A stretch of DNA of 64,000 nt from Limnohabitans sp. Rim47. GTDB lineage: Bacteria; Pseudomonadota; Gammaproteobacteria; Burkholderiales; Burkholderiaceae_C. Position numbers and translations under genes: made by a program. The stretch covers positions 330,559 through 394,558 of the forward strand of contig NZ_FBYA01000002.1 in assembly GCF_001517545.1 (NCBI RefSeq), read 5' to 3'. Below are positions 26,883 to 36,137 of the stretch, piece by piece. Position 1 is the first letter of the stretch, and each line of letters begins with the position of its first letter. The notes under the pieces were generated by a model that saw nothing but the letters and a program-made list of their open reading frames with translations, searched no databases and had not been told where the DNA came from.

Positions 26883-27106
26883 TGTTGCTCGAATGGCTGC
26901 ACGATTGTCCAACAAAAAGAGCGTGCAACCGCCCTCAAAAGGACAGGGGACTGCCGCATTGTGGCCAATTTCTAGCCAAGGTCGAACCATTGATTTGTAG
27001 TTTGCTTATACAAAGAACAAGATATAGCCGCACTGATGCCGCCACCCTGCGGTAAAACACCGCGTCAAAGCCTGTTCAAAGTGGCGGCCAGGCCCCTGTT
27101 CTTGTC

Positions 27107-27112
27107 TAATAT
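27107..27112 (+). promoter_or_regulatory. Candidate -10 element for a leaderless channel mRNA
   Basis: TAATAT ends seven bases before the ATG at 27119, so transcription would start at or next to the start codon. No Shine-Dalgarno sequence is present in the preceding 20 bases, in line with a leaderless transcript. No good -35 element was found. Confidence 0.35.
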
Positions 27113-27118
27113 CGGCTC

Positions 27119-28057
27119 ATGACTGCACACCATCCACTGAGACAACGTTTGTTCCTGATTTTGGAACTCAAGGGCCACAAAGACAAAAAGGCCGCTTGGT
27201 TATTTTCATGGGTGCTGACCTTGATGGTGCTCTTCAATGTCGCGGCCGTCATGCTTGAATCCGTTCCAGCAATTCAAGCTCAATACGGCGGCATCTTGAC
27301 GGTGTTCGACATGGCGTCGGTGCTGTTTTTCAGTGTGGAATACCTGCTGCGGATCTGGACGGCCGCAGAAAAAAACAAACACGCTCAGCACACTGTGGTA
27401 CGCCGACGGCTGCGTTACATGCTCAGTTTTCACGGCTTGGTTGATTTGCTCGCAGTCTTGCCCTTCTTTTTGCAATCCTTGTTGCCCGGTCTTGATTTGC
27501 GCTTTTTGCGTGTCATCCGGATCATGCGCATCTTGAAGTTGTCGCATTACTCCACCGCACTAGAAGACCTGATTGCCTCCATCTATGCAGAAAGAGACGC
27601 CTTCATCTCGGCGCTTTACCTGCTGGCCCTGTCGATCCTCATTACCTCATGCCTGATGCACTACGCCGAGCACGCCTTGCAACCTGACAAATTCGGCACG
27701 ATTCCCGATGCGATGTGGTGGTCCATCGTCACCATCACCACCGTGGGGTATGGCGATGCAACGCCCATCTCGGTCTGGGGCAAAGTGATTGGGGCTTTCA
27801 CGGCACTGTCCGGGGTTTTCACGGTGGCGCTGTTGACCGGCATCGTGGCATCGGCATTTGGAACTCGCGTGCGGACACAGGAAATCGAATTCACCACCGA
27901 GGTCGAAGAAATCCTCAAAGACGGTCACCTGAGTGCCAAAGAGCGACGAACCATTGAACACTTGCGCCAAGAATTCAGCCTCACAGAAGACCATGCCCGG
28001 GCCATCGTCCGGCAGATCATCGAAGAACAATCCCTGTACGAGAAGAAGTCCGTTTAA
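27119..28057 (+). CDS. Voltage-gated-type potassium channel
   Basis: A 312-residue membrane protein with six helices in the Kv pattern. S4 carries regularly spaced arginines (LRFLRVIRIMRILKL) and the pore loop has the selectivity filter TTVGYGD. A soluble C-terminal helical tail of about 70 residues (VEEILKDGHLSAKERR) has no recognisable nucleotide-binding or RCK domain. It probably sets membrane potential or K+ flux. It borders the sulfur island and is divergent from the ArsR gene, but no link is shown. Confidence 0.88.
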   Translation: MTAHHPLRQRLFLILELKGHKDKKAAWLFSWVLTLMVLFNVAAVMLESVPAIQAQYGGILTVFDMASVLFFSVEYLLRIWTAAEKNKHAQHTVVRRRLRYMLSFHGLVDLLAVLPFFLQSLLPGLDLRFLRVIRIMRILKLSHYSTALEDLIASIYAERDAFISALYLLALSILITSCLMHYAEHALQPDKFGTIPDAMWWSIVTITTVGYGDATPISVWGKVIGAFTALSGVFTVALLTGIVASAFGTRVRTQEIEFTTEVEEILKDGHLSAKERRTIEHLRQEFSLTEDHARAIVRQIIEEQSLYEKKSV

Positions 28058-28099
28058 GCCAACGCGAAAGGGGTATCACGCCCCCGTCCGTTCATGCTT

Positions 28100-29734
28100 T
28101 CAGGATTTCGTTTGCCGCAACGTCCGGCTGAGCAGGATCACGGGGATCAAACCCACCAGCACCAGCGCCAACGAGGGCAAAGCTGCTTCTCCCAGGCGCT
28201 CATCCCGCGCCAATTGGTAGGCCACCACGGCCAGCGTGTCGCTGTTGAAAGGCCTCAACACCATGGTGGCGGGCAGCTCTTTCATCACGTCCACAAACAC
28301 CAACAGCATGGCGGCCAGGGTGGTGCGTTTCAGCAAGGGCGCGTGCACACGGCGCATCAGGCCCCAACCGGTCACGCCCAGCATGCGGGCGGAATCGTCC
28401 AGGCTGGCCGGAATGCGGGCATAGCCGCTTTGCACCGACTGCAGCGCCACCGCGCAAAAGCGCACGAGATAGGCCCAGACCAGCCCCAAAGAAGTGGCCG
28501 TGATCCATGCGCCAGCCGACGATGCGGGCCAAGTCTGCTGAATCCAGCCCACGGGCAAAAGCAAGCCCACCACCACCACCGCGCCAGGAATGGCATAACC
28601 CAAACCCACCAACTGAATGGCCCCTTGGCTGATGCGGTCTGCGCGGGTGCGCACACTGAAGGCCAAAGCGAGCGCCACGCCCACGGCCAACAATGCGGTC
28701 ACCGCGCCCAGACGCAAACTGGTCAGCGCCCATTGAGCAAAGCGCTCCCAAGGCAGTTCGGAGGTCTCCCCCGCCATGGCCCGCAACATGATGAAAACCG
28801 GCAAAACAAAACCCAGCATCACGGGCAAGCTGCAAACGGCCCAAGCCATGACCCGGGAAGCACCCTGCAACGCAACGGGTTGCGCCTCGGCAGAGCCCTG
28901 ACGCGAGCCGCGCCCTTGGTTGAAACGCATGCGCTTTTGTGCACGCTGCTCCAGCTGAAGCAAGACCACCACCACGGCCAACAGCACGGTGGCCAATTGC
29001 GCCGCCGCAATGCGGTTGTCCATGGACAACCAGGCTTTGTAAATGCCGGCCGTGAAAGTCTGGATACCGAAATAGCTGGACACCCCAAAATCAGCCAGCG
29101 TTTCCATCAGCGCCAGCGCCACCCCAGCGGCCACTGCCGGGCGGGCCAACGGCAGGGCAATTTCGCGAATGCGGCGTGACAGCGGTGCGCCCAGCAGTCG
29201 GGCCGCTTCCATCAAGCCCGAAGCCCGCTCGACCAAGGCCGTGCGGGCCAGCAAATACACATACGGGTAAAGCGACAAGGTGAACACCAGCGCCGCGCCC
29301 CAAACGCTTCGCACATCGGGCCACAGCCGACCTTGTAAACCCAGCGCTTCGCGCAAGGCCACCTGCAGTGGCCCGCTGAACTGCAAAAAGTCGGTGTAGG
29401 CATAGGCCACCACATAAGCGGGCATGGCCAAAGGCAAAAGCAGCAGCCATTCAAAAGCGCCCCGCCCCGGAAAATCGAACAAGGTGACCAGCGCCGCCGT
29501 GGCCAGCCCGAGCACCGTCACGCCTACAGCCACCATCAGGCACAAACCTAGTGTGGTCAGCGCGTAATCGGGCAGCACGGTGCGACCCATTTCCAGCAAG
29601 ATATCGGCGCTTGGCCCGCTCCATTGCAGCCACGAACCCAGCACGGCCAACACCGGTAAGGCCAAAGCCAATGCCAGCAAGGCGTAAAACAAAGAAGGGA
29701 GCCCCGATAAACGGCGGGCCAGGGTGTTTAGCAT
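28100..29734 (-). CDS. Iron-type ABC transporter permease (FbpB-like fused permease)
   Basis: A 544-residue inner-membrane permease made of two tandem transmembrane domains of about 270 residues, each with an EAA-type loop (MEAARLLGAPLSRR and DDSARMLGVTGWGLM). This is the architecture of FbpB/SfuB ferric-iron permeases. It is divergent from its presumed ATPase across 105 bases. No periplasmic binding protein gene is adjacent, so the substrate (Fe3+ most likely) is inferred. The ATG at 29734 starts the first hydrophobic region. Confidence 0.85.
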   Translation of the reverse strand: MLNTLARRLSGLPSLFYALLALALALPVLAVLGSWLQWSGPSADILLEMGRTVLPDYALTTLGLCLMVAVGVTVLGLATAALVTLFDFPGRGAFEWLLLLPLAMPAYVVAYAYTDFLQFSGPLQVALREALGLQGRLWPDVRSVWGAALVFTLSLYPYVYLLARTALVERASGLMEAARLLGAPLSRRIREIALPLARPAVAAGVALALMETLADFGVSSYFGIQTFTAGIYKAWLSMDNRIAAAQLATVLLAVVVVLLQLEQRAQKRMRFNQGRGSRQGSAEAQPVALQGASRVMAWAVCSLPVMLGFVLPVFIMLRAMAGETSELPWERFAQWALTSLRLGAVTALLAVGVALALAFSVRTRADRISQGAIQLVGLGYAIPGAVVVVGLLLPVGWIQQTWPASSAGAWITATSLGLVWAYLVRFCAVALQSVQSGYARIPASLDDSARMLGVTGWGLMRRVHAPLLKRTTLAAMLLVFVDVMKELPATMVLRPFNSDTLAVVAYQLARDERLGEAALPSLALVLVGLIPVILLSRTLRQTKS

Positions 29735-29839
29735 CAAGAAAGCGGGTTCAACAAGGTCATGGCTTATTGTAGGAGCCCGCCTGATGGAGATCAGCCCTCG
29801 GCCAAGAGAGGCCGACCCAACCTGCCTACAATTCAACCC

Positions 29840-31012
29840 ATGTTTTTAGAATTGCGCCAACTGGACATTCAATACCCCGGCAACCCTACGCCCGCCGTGA
29901 GAGGGGTCAACCTGGGCTTGCATGCTGGCGACATTGGCGTATTGATCGGGCCATCTGGCTGCGGCAAAACCACGCTGCTGCGTGCGGTGGCCGGACTGGA
30001 GCCGGTCTCGGGCGGAAAAATATTGCTGTCTGACCGCGTGGTCAGCGAACCCGGTCACACCGAACCGGCCGAGCGCCGTCGCATTGGCATGGTATTTCAG
30101 GACTACGCGCTGTTTCCCCATATGGATGTGGGCCGCAACGTGGGCTTTGGACTGGCGCACCTGCCCAAAGCCGAACGCCAAAAGCGCGTGACCGAAGTAC
30201 TGACCCTGGTTGGCCTGGAAGGGGCAGACAAACGCTACCCACACGAGCTGTCGGGTGGCCAACAGCAACGCGTGGCACTGGCCCGGGCTTTGGCCCCCCA
30301 ACCCGACTTGCTGCTGCTGGACGAGCCTTTTTCCAACCTCGACATTGACCTGCGCGAACGCCTCGCACACGAGGTGCGCAACATCCTGAAAGCCGCCAAA
30401 GCCACCGCCCTGTTGGTGACGCACGACCAGCTCGAAGCCTTTGCAATTGGCGACGTGATTGGCGTGATGAACGAGGGCATCCTCCACCAGTGGGACGATG
30501 CCTACAGCCTGTACCACCGCCCCGCCACCCGTTTTGTCGCCGACTTCATCGGCCACGGTGTTTTCACCCCCGCGACGCTGCGCGAAGTGAATGGCCAAGT
30601 GATGGTGGACACACCGGTGGGCACATTGACCGATGTGGCCGAATGCCCCTTGCCATGCGCCTTTGAGGGCGGCCAATGTGACGTATTGCTGCGGGCCGAC
30701 GACATCGTGCACGACGACCATGCCCCGGTGAAGGCCGAAATCATCCGCAAGGCCTTTCGCGGATCTGAATTTTTATACACCCTGCGGCTGCCCAGTGGCG
30801 ACCTGCTGATGGCCCACGTCCCCAGCCACCACGATCACAAACTGGGTGAATGGATCGGCATACGCGCCGAGGTGGACCACGTCGTCACCTTCAACCGCGC
30901 CTGCCCGGTTTACAACCGCGAACTCTGTCAAATGCCTTGCGCCAAGGCAGAGGCCTGCGAACACACCGACCCGCAATACCAGCCGGTCAAGTTCGTTTCA
31001 CAAAGTGCTTGA
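29840..31012 (+). CDS. Iron-type ABC transporter ATPase (FbpC-like) with cysteine-rich tail
   Basis: A 390-residue ATP-binding subunit with Walker A GPSGCGKTT, signature LSGGQQQR, Walker B LLLLDEPFSNLD and the H-loop VTHDQLEA, plus a C-terminal regulatory domain from about residue 240. The last 40 residues contain a C-x7-C-x3-C-x5-C array (ACPVYNRELC, MPCAKAEAC) that is not typical of FbpC and could bind a metal or iron-sulfur cluster. It is divergent from the permease gene. The ATG at 29840 starts family similarity (MFLELRQLDI). Confidence 0.87.
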   Translation: MFLELRQLDIQYPGNPTPAVRGVNLGLHAGDIGVLIGPSGCGKTTLLRAVAGLEPVSGGKILLSDRVVSEPGHTEPAERRRIGMVFQDYALFPHMDVGRNVGFGLAHLPKAERQKRVTEVLTLVGLEGADKRYPHELSGGQQQRVALARALAPQPDLLLLDEPFSNLDIDLRERLAHEVRNILKAAKATALLVTHDQLEAFAIGDVIGVMNEGILHQWDDAYSLYHRPATRFVADFIGHGVFTPATLREVNGQVMVDTPVGTLTDVAECPLPCAFEGGQCDVLLRADDIVHDDHAPVKAEIIRKAFRGSEFLYTLRLPSGDLLMAHVPSHHDHKLGEWIGIRAEVDHVVTFNRACPVYNRELCQMPCAKAEACEHTDPQYQPVKFVSQSA

Positions 31013-31059
31013 TCGCTTTGTTTAGACCGGAAGATGTGGCCGGATAGGCACCACCACCA

Positions 31060-32010
31060 TCACCTGACGCAGTAGTAATAGAGTTCGTTCGCACGAACTT
31101 CGATTTCCGGACGAATCGGTGAAGGGTTGGGCAAATCGGGCGCTAAGACCATTTGGTTTGCCAGAGCCCAAACACGCCCGACCGTTTTGACTCCTTGGTT
31201 CCAGTCTCCCAGATTGGAAACGAATTCGTATTCTTCTGCCGTCGGCAGTCGCGTCTGAATGCTGCGGCAGGTCCGCTCTGCTGCTGTCGCACTGCTGGTG
31301 TGACTGATCGGCACACCCGGTGCACCAATCAGCTCAAGCGTGCGATTGCCCATCTTGACTTTGGATGGGAATTGCGTGTGCTGAAACTCCGCAAACAACT
31401 GACCGCTGATGGCCTGCATGACTTGATCGGGTCGGCCCCTGGCTTGATAGTTATATGTCCGCCCCGAGATGACCTGGATATGCAAAGTCACCAACAGATC
31501 ACCCTTGCAAGTCGGCGCATAAGAGTAAGTACCCCACGCCATGGCATTGAGTTTTCCCAGCATCCCTGTGTCCAGATAACCTTGTCGTTTTTCATCGCGC
31601 AAATCGCGGGCCAATGCGTAAATGGGGGCCGGATTGAAGAAGGTGATGTTGCGATTGCGTGGCTGCAGTTGGGTGTACTGGGCATCCAAGGAGGCTTTGA
31701 GACTGCCTTCGAGCAACACATCCATTCCCTTGCCCGCAGTGGCTCGCTCACGATTGAGTTGGGTGTTGCGGTCTAGTGCGTTGAGCAAATCAAGCAACTG
31801 TGCAGGGTCTGCGCCGGCATTGAGCAAATGGATGAGTTGCTGACTCAGGTTTTTGTGATTTTCTTGCGCCGTACTTGCATAAGCATCTTGGAACTGGCAC
31901 AAGTCCTGCCCCTTGATGAAGGGCACGGTTTGCCAGACTGCGATGGGGCTGTAGTGGTCAGCCCAAGCAGGAAGGCAACACGCAAGCCATAACAAACCGA
32001 TGAATTTCAT
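31060..32010 (-). CDS. Secreted protein of unknown function
   Basis: A 316-residue protein with a short signal peptide (LLWLACCLPAWADH). I do not recognise a family. It has about six cysteines, a mixed alpha/beta composition, a long helical middle (ENHKNLSQQLIHLLNAG) and a tyrosine/cysteine-ending C-terminus (LYYYCVR). Even spacing of cysteines suggests disulfides in the periplasm. It is convergent with the ABC ATPase gene and divergent from pilB; neither neighbour indicates a role. The ATG at 32010 places the signal at the N-terminus. Confidence 0.7.
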   Translation of the reverse strand: MKFIGLLWLACCLPAWADHYSPIAVWQTVPFIKGQDLCQFQDAYASTAQENHKNLSQQLIHLLNAGADPAQLLDLLNALDRNTQLNRERATAGKGMDVLLEGSLKASLDAQYTQLQPRNRNITFFNPAPIYALARDLRDEKRQGYLDTGMLGKLNAMAWGTYSYAPTCKGDLLVTLHIQVISGRTYNYQARGRPDQVMQAISGQLFAEFQHTQFPSKVKMGNRTLELIGAPGVPISHTSSATAAERTCRSIQTRLPTAEEYEFVSNLGDWNQGVKTVGRVWALANQMVLAPDLPNPSPIRPEIEVRANELYYYCVR

Positions 32011-32219
32011 GTGTGGGCTCAATGGAAGATTCGAATTTAAATGCTAACTGATATTACGTTTCAGGCTTTGTTTTAAATCACTCAGACGGTTGATGCAATC
32101 TGTCGATGACGCTCCCTAAAACTGAATGCTGCCGCAGGTCAATGCACCCGTTTACAAAATTCACAATGCGGCCCATGATCACCCTTTGTTTTTAATACCA
32201 AATAGTTCACGGAGGCGCC

Positions 32220-33437
32220 ATGCTGGACAAACTCGGCAACCCGCAAAAGTTAGGGGCGATCGACGATGCGCCTGTGGTGCACTGGGTCCAGCAACTGCTG
32301 GAACAGGCGGTCACCCTCAAAGCCTCGGACTTGCACTTTGAACCGTATGAACACCATTACCGGGTCCGCATGCGCATCGACGGCGAATTGCGCGAAATTG
32401 CAACACCGCCCATGGCACTGAAAGACCGACTGTCCTCACGCATCAAGGTGCTCTCGCGGTTGGACATTGCCGAAAAACGCCTGCCTCAAGACGGTCGCAT
32501 GAAGCTGCAATTGGCCAACGGCCGCGCACTGGACTTGCGTGTCAGCACCTTACCCACCTTGTTTGGCGAAAAGCTGGTAATCCGGGTGCTCGACTCCGCT
32601 CAGGCCCAACTTGACTTGAACCAACTGGGTTACGAGAGTGAAGACTTGGCTCGCCTGGTGGAAGCGATTCACCGCCCCCACGGCATGGTGCTGGTGACCG
32701 GGCCCACGGGCTCGGGCAAAACGCAATCGCTTTATGCCTGTCTGAACCGACTCAACACGCCCGAAGTGAACATCGCCACGGTGGAAGACCCTTGCGAAAT
32801 TCAGCTGCAAGGCATCAACCAAGTGAATGTGCAAGACAAGCCTGGCCTGACATTTGCCATCGCTTTGCGTGCTTTTTTGCGACAGGACCCGGATGTCTTG
32901 ATGGTCGGCGAGGTGCGCGACCTGGAGACGGCCAACATCGCCATCCAGGCGGCCCAGACAGGCCATCTGGTGTTGTCCACCTTGCACACCAACGACGCGC
33001 CCAGCACCTTGGTGCGCTTGCGCAACATGGGCGCAGCCTCATACAACATTGCGGCCAGCGTGACCCTGATCACGGCCCAGCGCCTGGTGCGCTGTCTGTG
33101 CCCACTTTGCAAAGAACGCGTGTCCCTGCCTGCGCAGGTGTTGCTGCAAGCAGGTCTGCCCGCCGATTTGCTGCTCGGCGATGCCGTTGAAACCTTCAAG
33201 CCTGTGGGTTGCGCACATTGCCACAAAGGGTTTGCGGGGCGCACCGGCATTTTTCAGGTCATGCCCGTGAGTGCAGACATGCAGGCCCTGATTTTGGGCG
33301 ATGCGGGGAACCAGGAAATGACCCAACTGGCGCAGCGTGAGGGGGTCGCGTCATTGCGTCTGGCAGGTCTGCGAAAAGTACTCAAAGGCATCACCTCGCT
33401 CGACGAGGTTTTGGCCAACACGCGGTACGGTGCATGA
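32220..33437 (+). CDS. pilB: Type IV pilus/type II secretion assembly ATPase, short PilB form
   Basis: Hexameric motor ATPase that powers pilin polymerisation. The 405-residue protein has the N2 segment SDLHFEPYE, Walker A GPTGSGKTQ, the Asp box VEDPCE, Walker B LMVGEVRD and a His box STLHTNDAP, plus a four-cysteine zinc site (CLCPLC and CAHCH). The usual N-terminal domain of about 160 residues is absent, and the 200 bases upstream hold no remnant of it. GGAGG lies five bases before the ATG. It overlaps pilC as ATGA. Confidence 0.9.
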   Translation: MLDKLGNPQKLGAIDDAPVVHWVQQLLEQAVTLKASDLHFEPYEHHYRVRMRIDGELREIATPPMALKDRLSSRIKVLSRLDIAEKRLPQDGRMKLQLANGRALDLRVSTLPTLFGEKLVIRVLDSAQAQLDLNQLGYESEDLARLVEAIHRPHGMVLVTGPTGSGKTQSLYACLNRLNTPEVNIATVEDPCEIQLQGINQVNVQDKPGLTFAIALRAFLRQDPDVLMVGEVRDLETANIAIQAAQTGHLVLSTLHTNDAPSTLVRLRNMGAASYNIAASVTLITAQRLVRCLCPLCKERVSLPAQVLLQAGLPADLLLGDAVETFKPVGCAHCHKGFAGRTGIFQVMPVSADMQALILGDAGNQEMTQLAQREGVASLRLAGLRKVLKGITSLDEVLANTRYGA

Positions 33438-34654
33438 GCCAACACGACACATCAACCCCGACCTCGACCCCGGTTTTTGCATGGCAGGGTCAAGATGCCC
33501 AAGGCCGCCCCGCTCAAGGACGCCTGAATGCACTCACAGCCGGTCTGGCCCGCGCCCAATTGCGCAGACAAGGCGTGCAGTCGGTGCGGCTGCAGCGTTT
33601 GTGGTGGGACAGACCGCCCCGCGTGCGCCCTGGCGACCTGTCGCTCATGACCCGGCAGTTGGCAGCACTGCTGCGGGCGGGGGTTCCCCTTTTGCAGTCG
33701 TTGGACATGTTGTCGCGCAGCCTGACGTCTGTGGCGCTTTTGAACATCGTGCAACAAGTGCACAACGACGTGGCGTCTGGCTCGGCTTTGCATGAGGCCT
33801 TGGCCAGGCATCCGGCCCATTTCACAAGGCTTTACACCAGCATGGTTCAAGCGGGCGAGTCGGCAGGCATTCTGGACACCATGATGGAGCGCCTGGCGCA
33901 CACACTCGAGAAAAACGAGGCCTTGCGCTCGCGCGTGCGTTCAGCGCTGGTGTACCCCACGGCGGTGATGGGGGTGGCCATCTCCGTGCTGGTGCTGATC
34001 TTGGTGTTTGTGGTGCCCGTGTTCGAAGACGTGTTCAAGTCGTTCGGGGCCGAATTGCCCTGGGCCACACAAATGGTGGTGGCACTGAGCGACGGCTTGA
34101 GCGCATCTGGCCCTGTGGCCGTTGTGGTCGCGTTGCTGTGCATCTGGTTTTGGCAGCGCCCGCAAGCGGGTCAAGCCAGGTTCAAAGCAGCCAAAGACCG
34201 CTGGTTGCTCAAATTGCCCATTTTGGGGCCGCTGATGGGCACGGCGGTGGTGGCACGATGGGCGCAAACCTTGTCAGCCTTGGTGTCGGCAGGCGTTCCC
34301 TTGGCAGAAGCATTGGGGCCAGTGGCCCAAGCCTGCGACCACAGCGTGTATGAAGGTGTGACATTGCAATTGCAAAGGCAGGTGACACAAGGCAGCCGGT
34401 TGAGTGAAGGCATGGCCCAATGCGGCCGTTTTCCGCCCATGATCGTGCAGCTGTGCGCCACGGGCGAAGAGACCGGGGCCATGGACCAGTTGCTCGCACG
34501 CGCGGGTGGCCTGATGGAAACCGAGCTGGATGACCGGGTCAACGGCCTGTCCAGTTTGCTCGAACCCTTGATCATTGTCGTCCTAGGCGGTCTGATTGGC
34601 GGTATTCTTGTGGCCATGTATCTGCCTATTTTTCGCTTGGGTCAGGTGTTCTGA
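33434..34654 (+). CDS. pilC: Type IV pilus inner-membrane platform protein
   Basis: PilC/GspF-type polytopic protein that couples the assembly ATPase to pilin insertion. The 406 residues comprise a cytoplasmic N-terminal part and two repeated domains (LALMTRQLAALL-like LSLMTRQLAALLRAGVP, and later ARWAQTLSALVSAGVP), with three membrane helices, the last near LLEPLIIVVLGGLIGG. The start codon overlaps the pilB stop. The gene is followed one base later by pilD. Confidence 0.93.
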   Translation: MSQHDTSTPTSTPVFAWQGQDAQGRPAQGRLNALTAGLARAQLRRQGVQSVRLQRLWWDRPPRVRPGDLSLMTRQLAALLRAGVPLLQSLDMLSRSLTSVALLNIVQQVHNDVASGSALHEALARHPAHFTRLYTSMVQAGESAGILDTMMERLAHTLEKNEALRSRVRSALVYPTAVMGVAISVLVLILVFVVPVFEDVFKSFGAELPWATQMVVALSDGLSASGPVAVVVALLCIWFWQRPQAGQARFKAAKDRWLLKLPILGPLMGTAVVARWAQTLSALVSAGVPLAEALGPVAQACDHSVYEGVTLQLQRQVTQGSRLSEGMAQCGRFPPMIVQLCATGEETGAMDQLLARAGGLMETELDDRVNGLSSLLEPLIIVVLGGLIGGILVAMYLPIFRLGQVF

Positions 34655-34655
34655 A

Positions 34656-35495
34656 ATGGCCATTGATTTACCTTTTTGGAGTGCAGCAGCCGTGCTGGGC
34701 TTGGTGGTGGGCAGCTTCCTGAATGTGGTCATTTACCGACTGCCCCTCATGCTGGAGGCGCAATGGGCTGAGGCCATTCGTGAACAAGGCCCTGACAGCC
34801 ACACGACTTTGCAGACACCCAAGTCTTTCAACATCGCCGTGCCCAGATCGCATTGCCCCCACTGCGGGCATGAGCTGTCATGGTCCGAAAACATCCCGGT
34901 GCTCAGTTACCTGGTGCTCAAGGGTCGTTGCAGCCAATGCCACTCGGCAATAGGCTGGCGCTACCCGGTCATTGAACTGTTGACCAGTGTTTTATTTGTC
35001 TGGAGCTTTTCCCGATACGGCATGAGCGGCGCCGCTTTGGCCTGGGCGGGTTTTGCAGCCGCTTTGCTGACCTTGGCGGCCATTGACGCCGACACCACCT
35101 TGCTGCCCGATGCCATCACCCAACCGTTGGTGTGGGCTGGTTTGTTGGCGGCCAGCCTGGGGCTGAGCGATGTCAGTTTGTCCACGGCCTTGTGGGGGGC
35201 CGTGGCGGGTTACCTGTTTTTGTGGTCGGTTTATTGGCTCTTTAAGCTGATAACTGGCAAAGAGGGCATGGGCCAGGGTGACTTCAAACTGCTGGCTGGG
35301 CTGGGCGCCTGGCTGGGCTGGCCCGCATTGCTGTCGCTGGTGCTGATAGCCTCCATCACAGGTGCCATCGTGGGTATCTGGCTGCGGGTGCGCCAGCGCC
35401 TGCCCGAAGACGGCTATATTCCGTTTGGACCTTTTTTGGCCTTGGCAGGTTTGTGGGTCATGGCTTTTGGTCACCTGCCGGGCTTGGCTGTTTAA
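34656..35495 (+). CDS. pilD: Prepilin peptidase/N-methyltransferase
   Basis: Integral membrane aspartic protease that cleaves prepilin leaders and methylates the new N-terminus. The 279 residues include the N-terminal cytoplasmic zinc loop with CPHC and CSQC, eight likely helices, and both catalytic aspartates: the first in AIDADTTLLPD and the second in the GQGDFK motif. The ATG at 34656 starts one base after the pilC stop. The order pilB-pilC-pilD-coaE is common in betaproteobacteria. Confidence 0.95.
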   Translation: MAIDLPFWSAAAVLGLVVGSFLNVVIYRLPLMLEAQWAEAIREQGPDSHTTLQTPKSFNIAVPRSHCPHCGHELSWSENIPVLSYLVLKGRCSQCHSAIGWRYPVIELLTSVLFVWSFSRYGMSGAALAWAGFAAALLTLAAIDADTTLLPDAITQPLVWAGLLAASLGLSDVSLSTALWGAVAGYLFLWSVYWLFKLITGKEGMGQGDFKLLAGLGAWLGWPALLSLVLIASITGAIVGIWLRVRQRLPEDGYIPFGPFLALAGLWVMAFGHLPGLAV

Positions 35496-35497
35496 AC

Positions 35498-36115
35498 ATG
35501 AAAACTCCGCGTATTTGGCGCATCGGCCTGACTGGTGGCATCGGCAGCGGCAAAAGCACCGTGGCCGCCATGTTGGCAGCCCGTGGTGCCGCAGTGATCG
35601 ACGCTGACGCGATTTCACGCAGTGTGACGGCCCCGGGCGGACGGGCTATCGCTTCCATTGTTCAAGTCTTCGGACCCCAAATGATCGATGCCCATGGCGC
35701 CATGGATCGGCAAGCCATGCGTGATCAGATTTTCAAATCTGCCGATGCCAAAAAACAGCTTGAAGCCATTATTCACCCGCTGGTGAGCCAGATCACCACA
35801 GAGCAAGCACAGACTGCCTTGCAAAACGGCCAGCGCTGTTTGGTGTTTGACGTTCCCCTGCTGGTTGAATCGGGCGAACGCTGGCGCAAGCAAGTAGACC
35901 GGGTGATGGTGGTGGACTGCGATGCCGCCACACAAAGCCAACGGGTCATGGCCCGCAGTGGGCTGGCAGCCGAAGAAATCGACCGCATCATCGCCCTCCA
36001 AACCTCACGCCCACAACGCTTGGCCTGTGCCGATATGGTGGTCTTCAACCAAGGCCTGAATCTGGCTCAATTAGAGGCGCAAGTGGCTCTGCTGGCGGCT
36101 GACTTCGGGCTATGA
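35498..36115 (+). CDS. coaE: Dephospho-CoA kinase
   Basis: Final step of coenzyme A synthesis: phosphorylates the 3' hydroxyl of dephospho-CoA. The 205-residue P-loop kinase shows GLTGGIGSGKST near the N-terminus, DADAISR as the acidic substrate motif and FDVPLLVESG in the middle. The ATG at 35498 is two bases after the pilD stop. Its position downstream of pilD is a conserved linkage and does not indicate a pilus role. Confidence 0.96.
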   Translation: MKTPRIWRIGLTGGIGSGKSTVAAMLAARGAAVIDADAISRSVTAPGGRAIASIVQVFGPQMIDAHGAMDRQAMRDQIFKSADAKKQLEAIIHPLVSQITTEQAQTALQNGQRCLVFDVPLLVESGERWRKQVDRVMVVDCDAATQSQRVMARSGLAAEEIDRIIALQTSRPQRLACADMVVFNQGLNLAQLEAQVALLAADFGL

Positions 36116-36137
36116 TGGCGGCACTGGAAAACGCCGC

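Noticed and set aside
28058..28099. GGGG/CCCC pair between the K+ channel and the ABC permease as a terminator
   Set aside because: The stem is four base pairs without a U tract on either strand.
28094..29179. Long open frames opposite the ABC permease, his genes and petB
   Set aside because: High-GC antisense frames rich in His, Gln and Arg; they mirror known genes and lack ribosome binding sites or family motifs.
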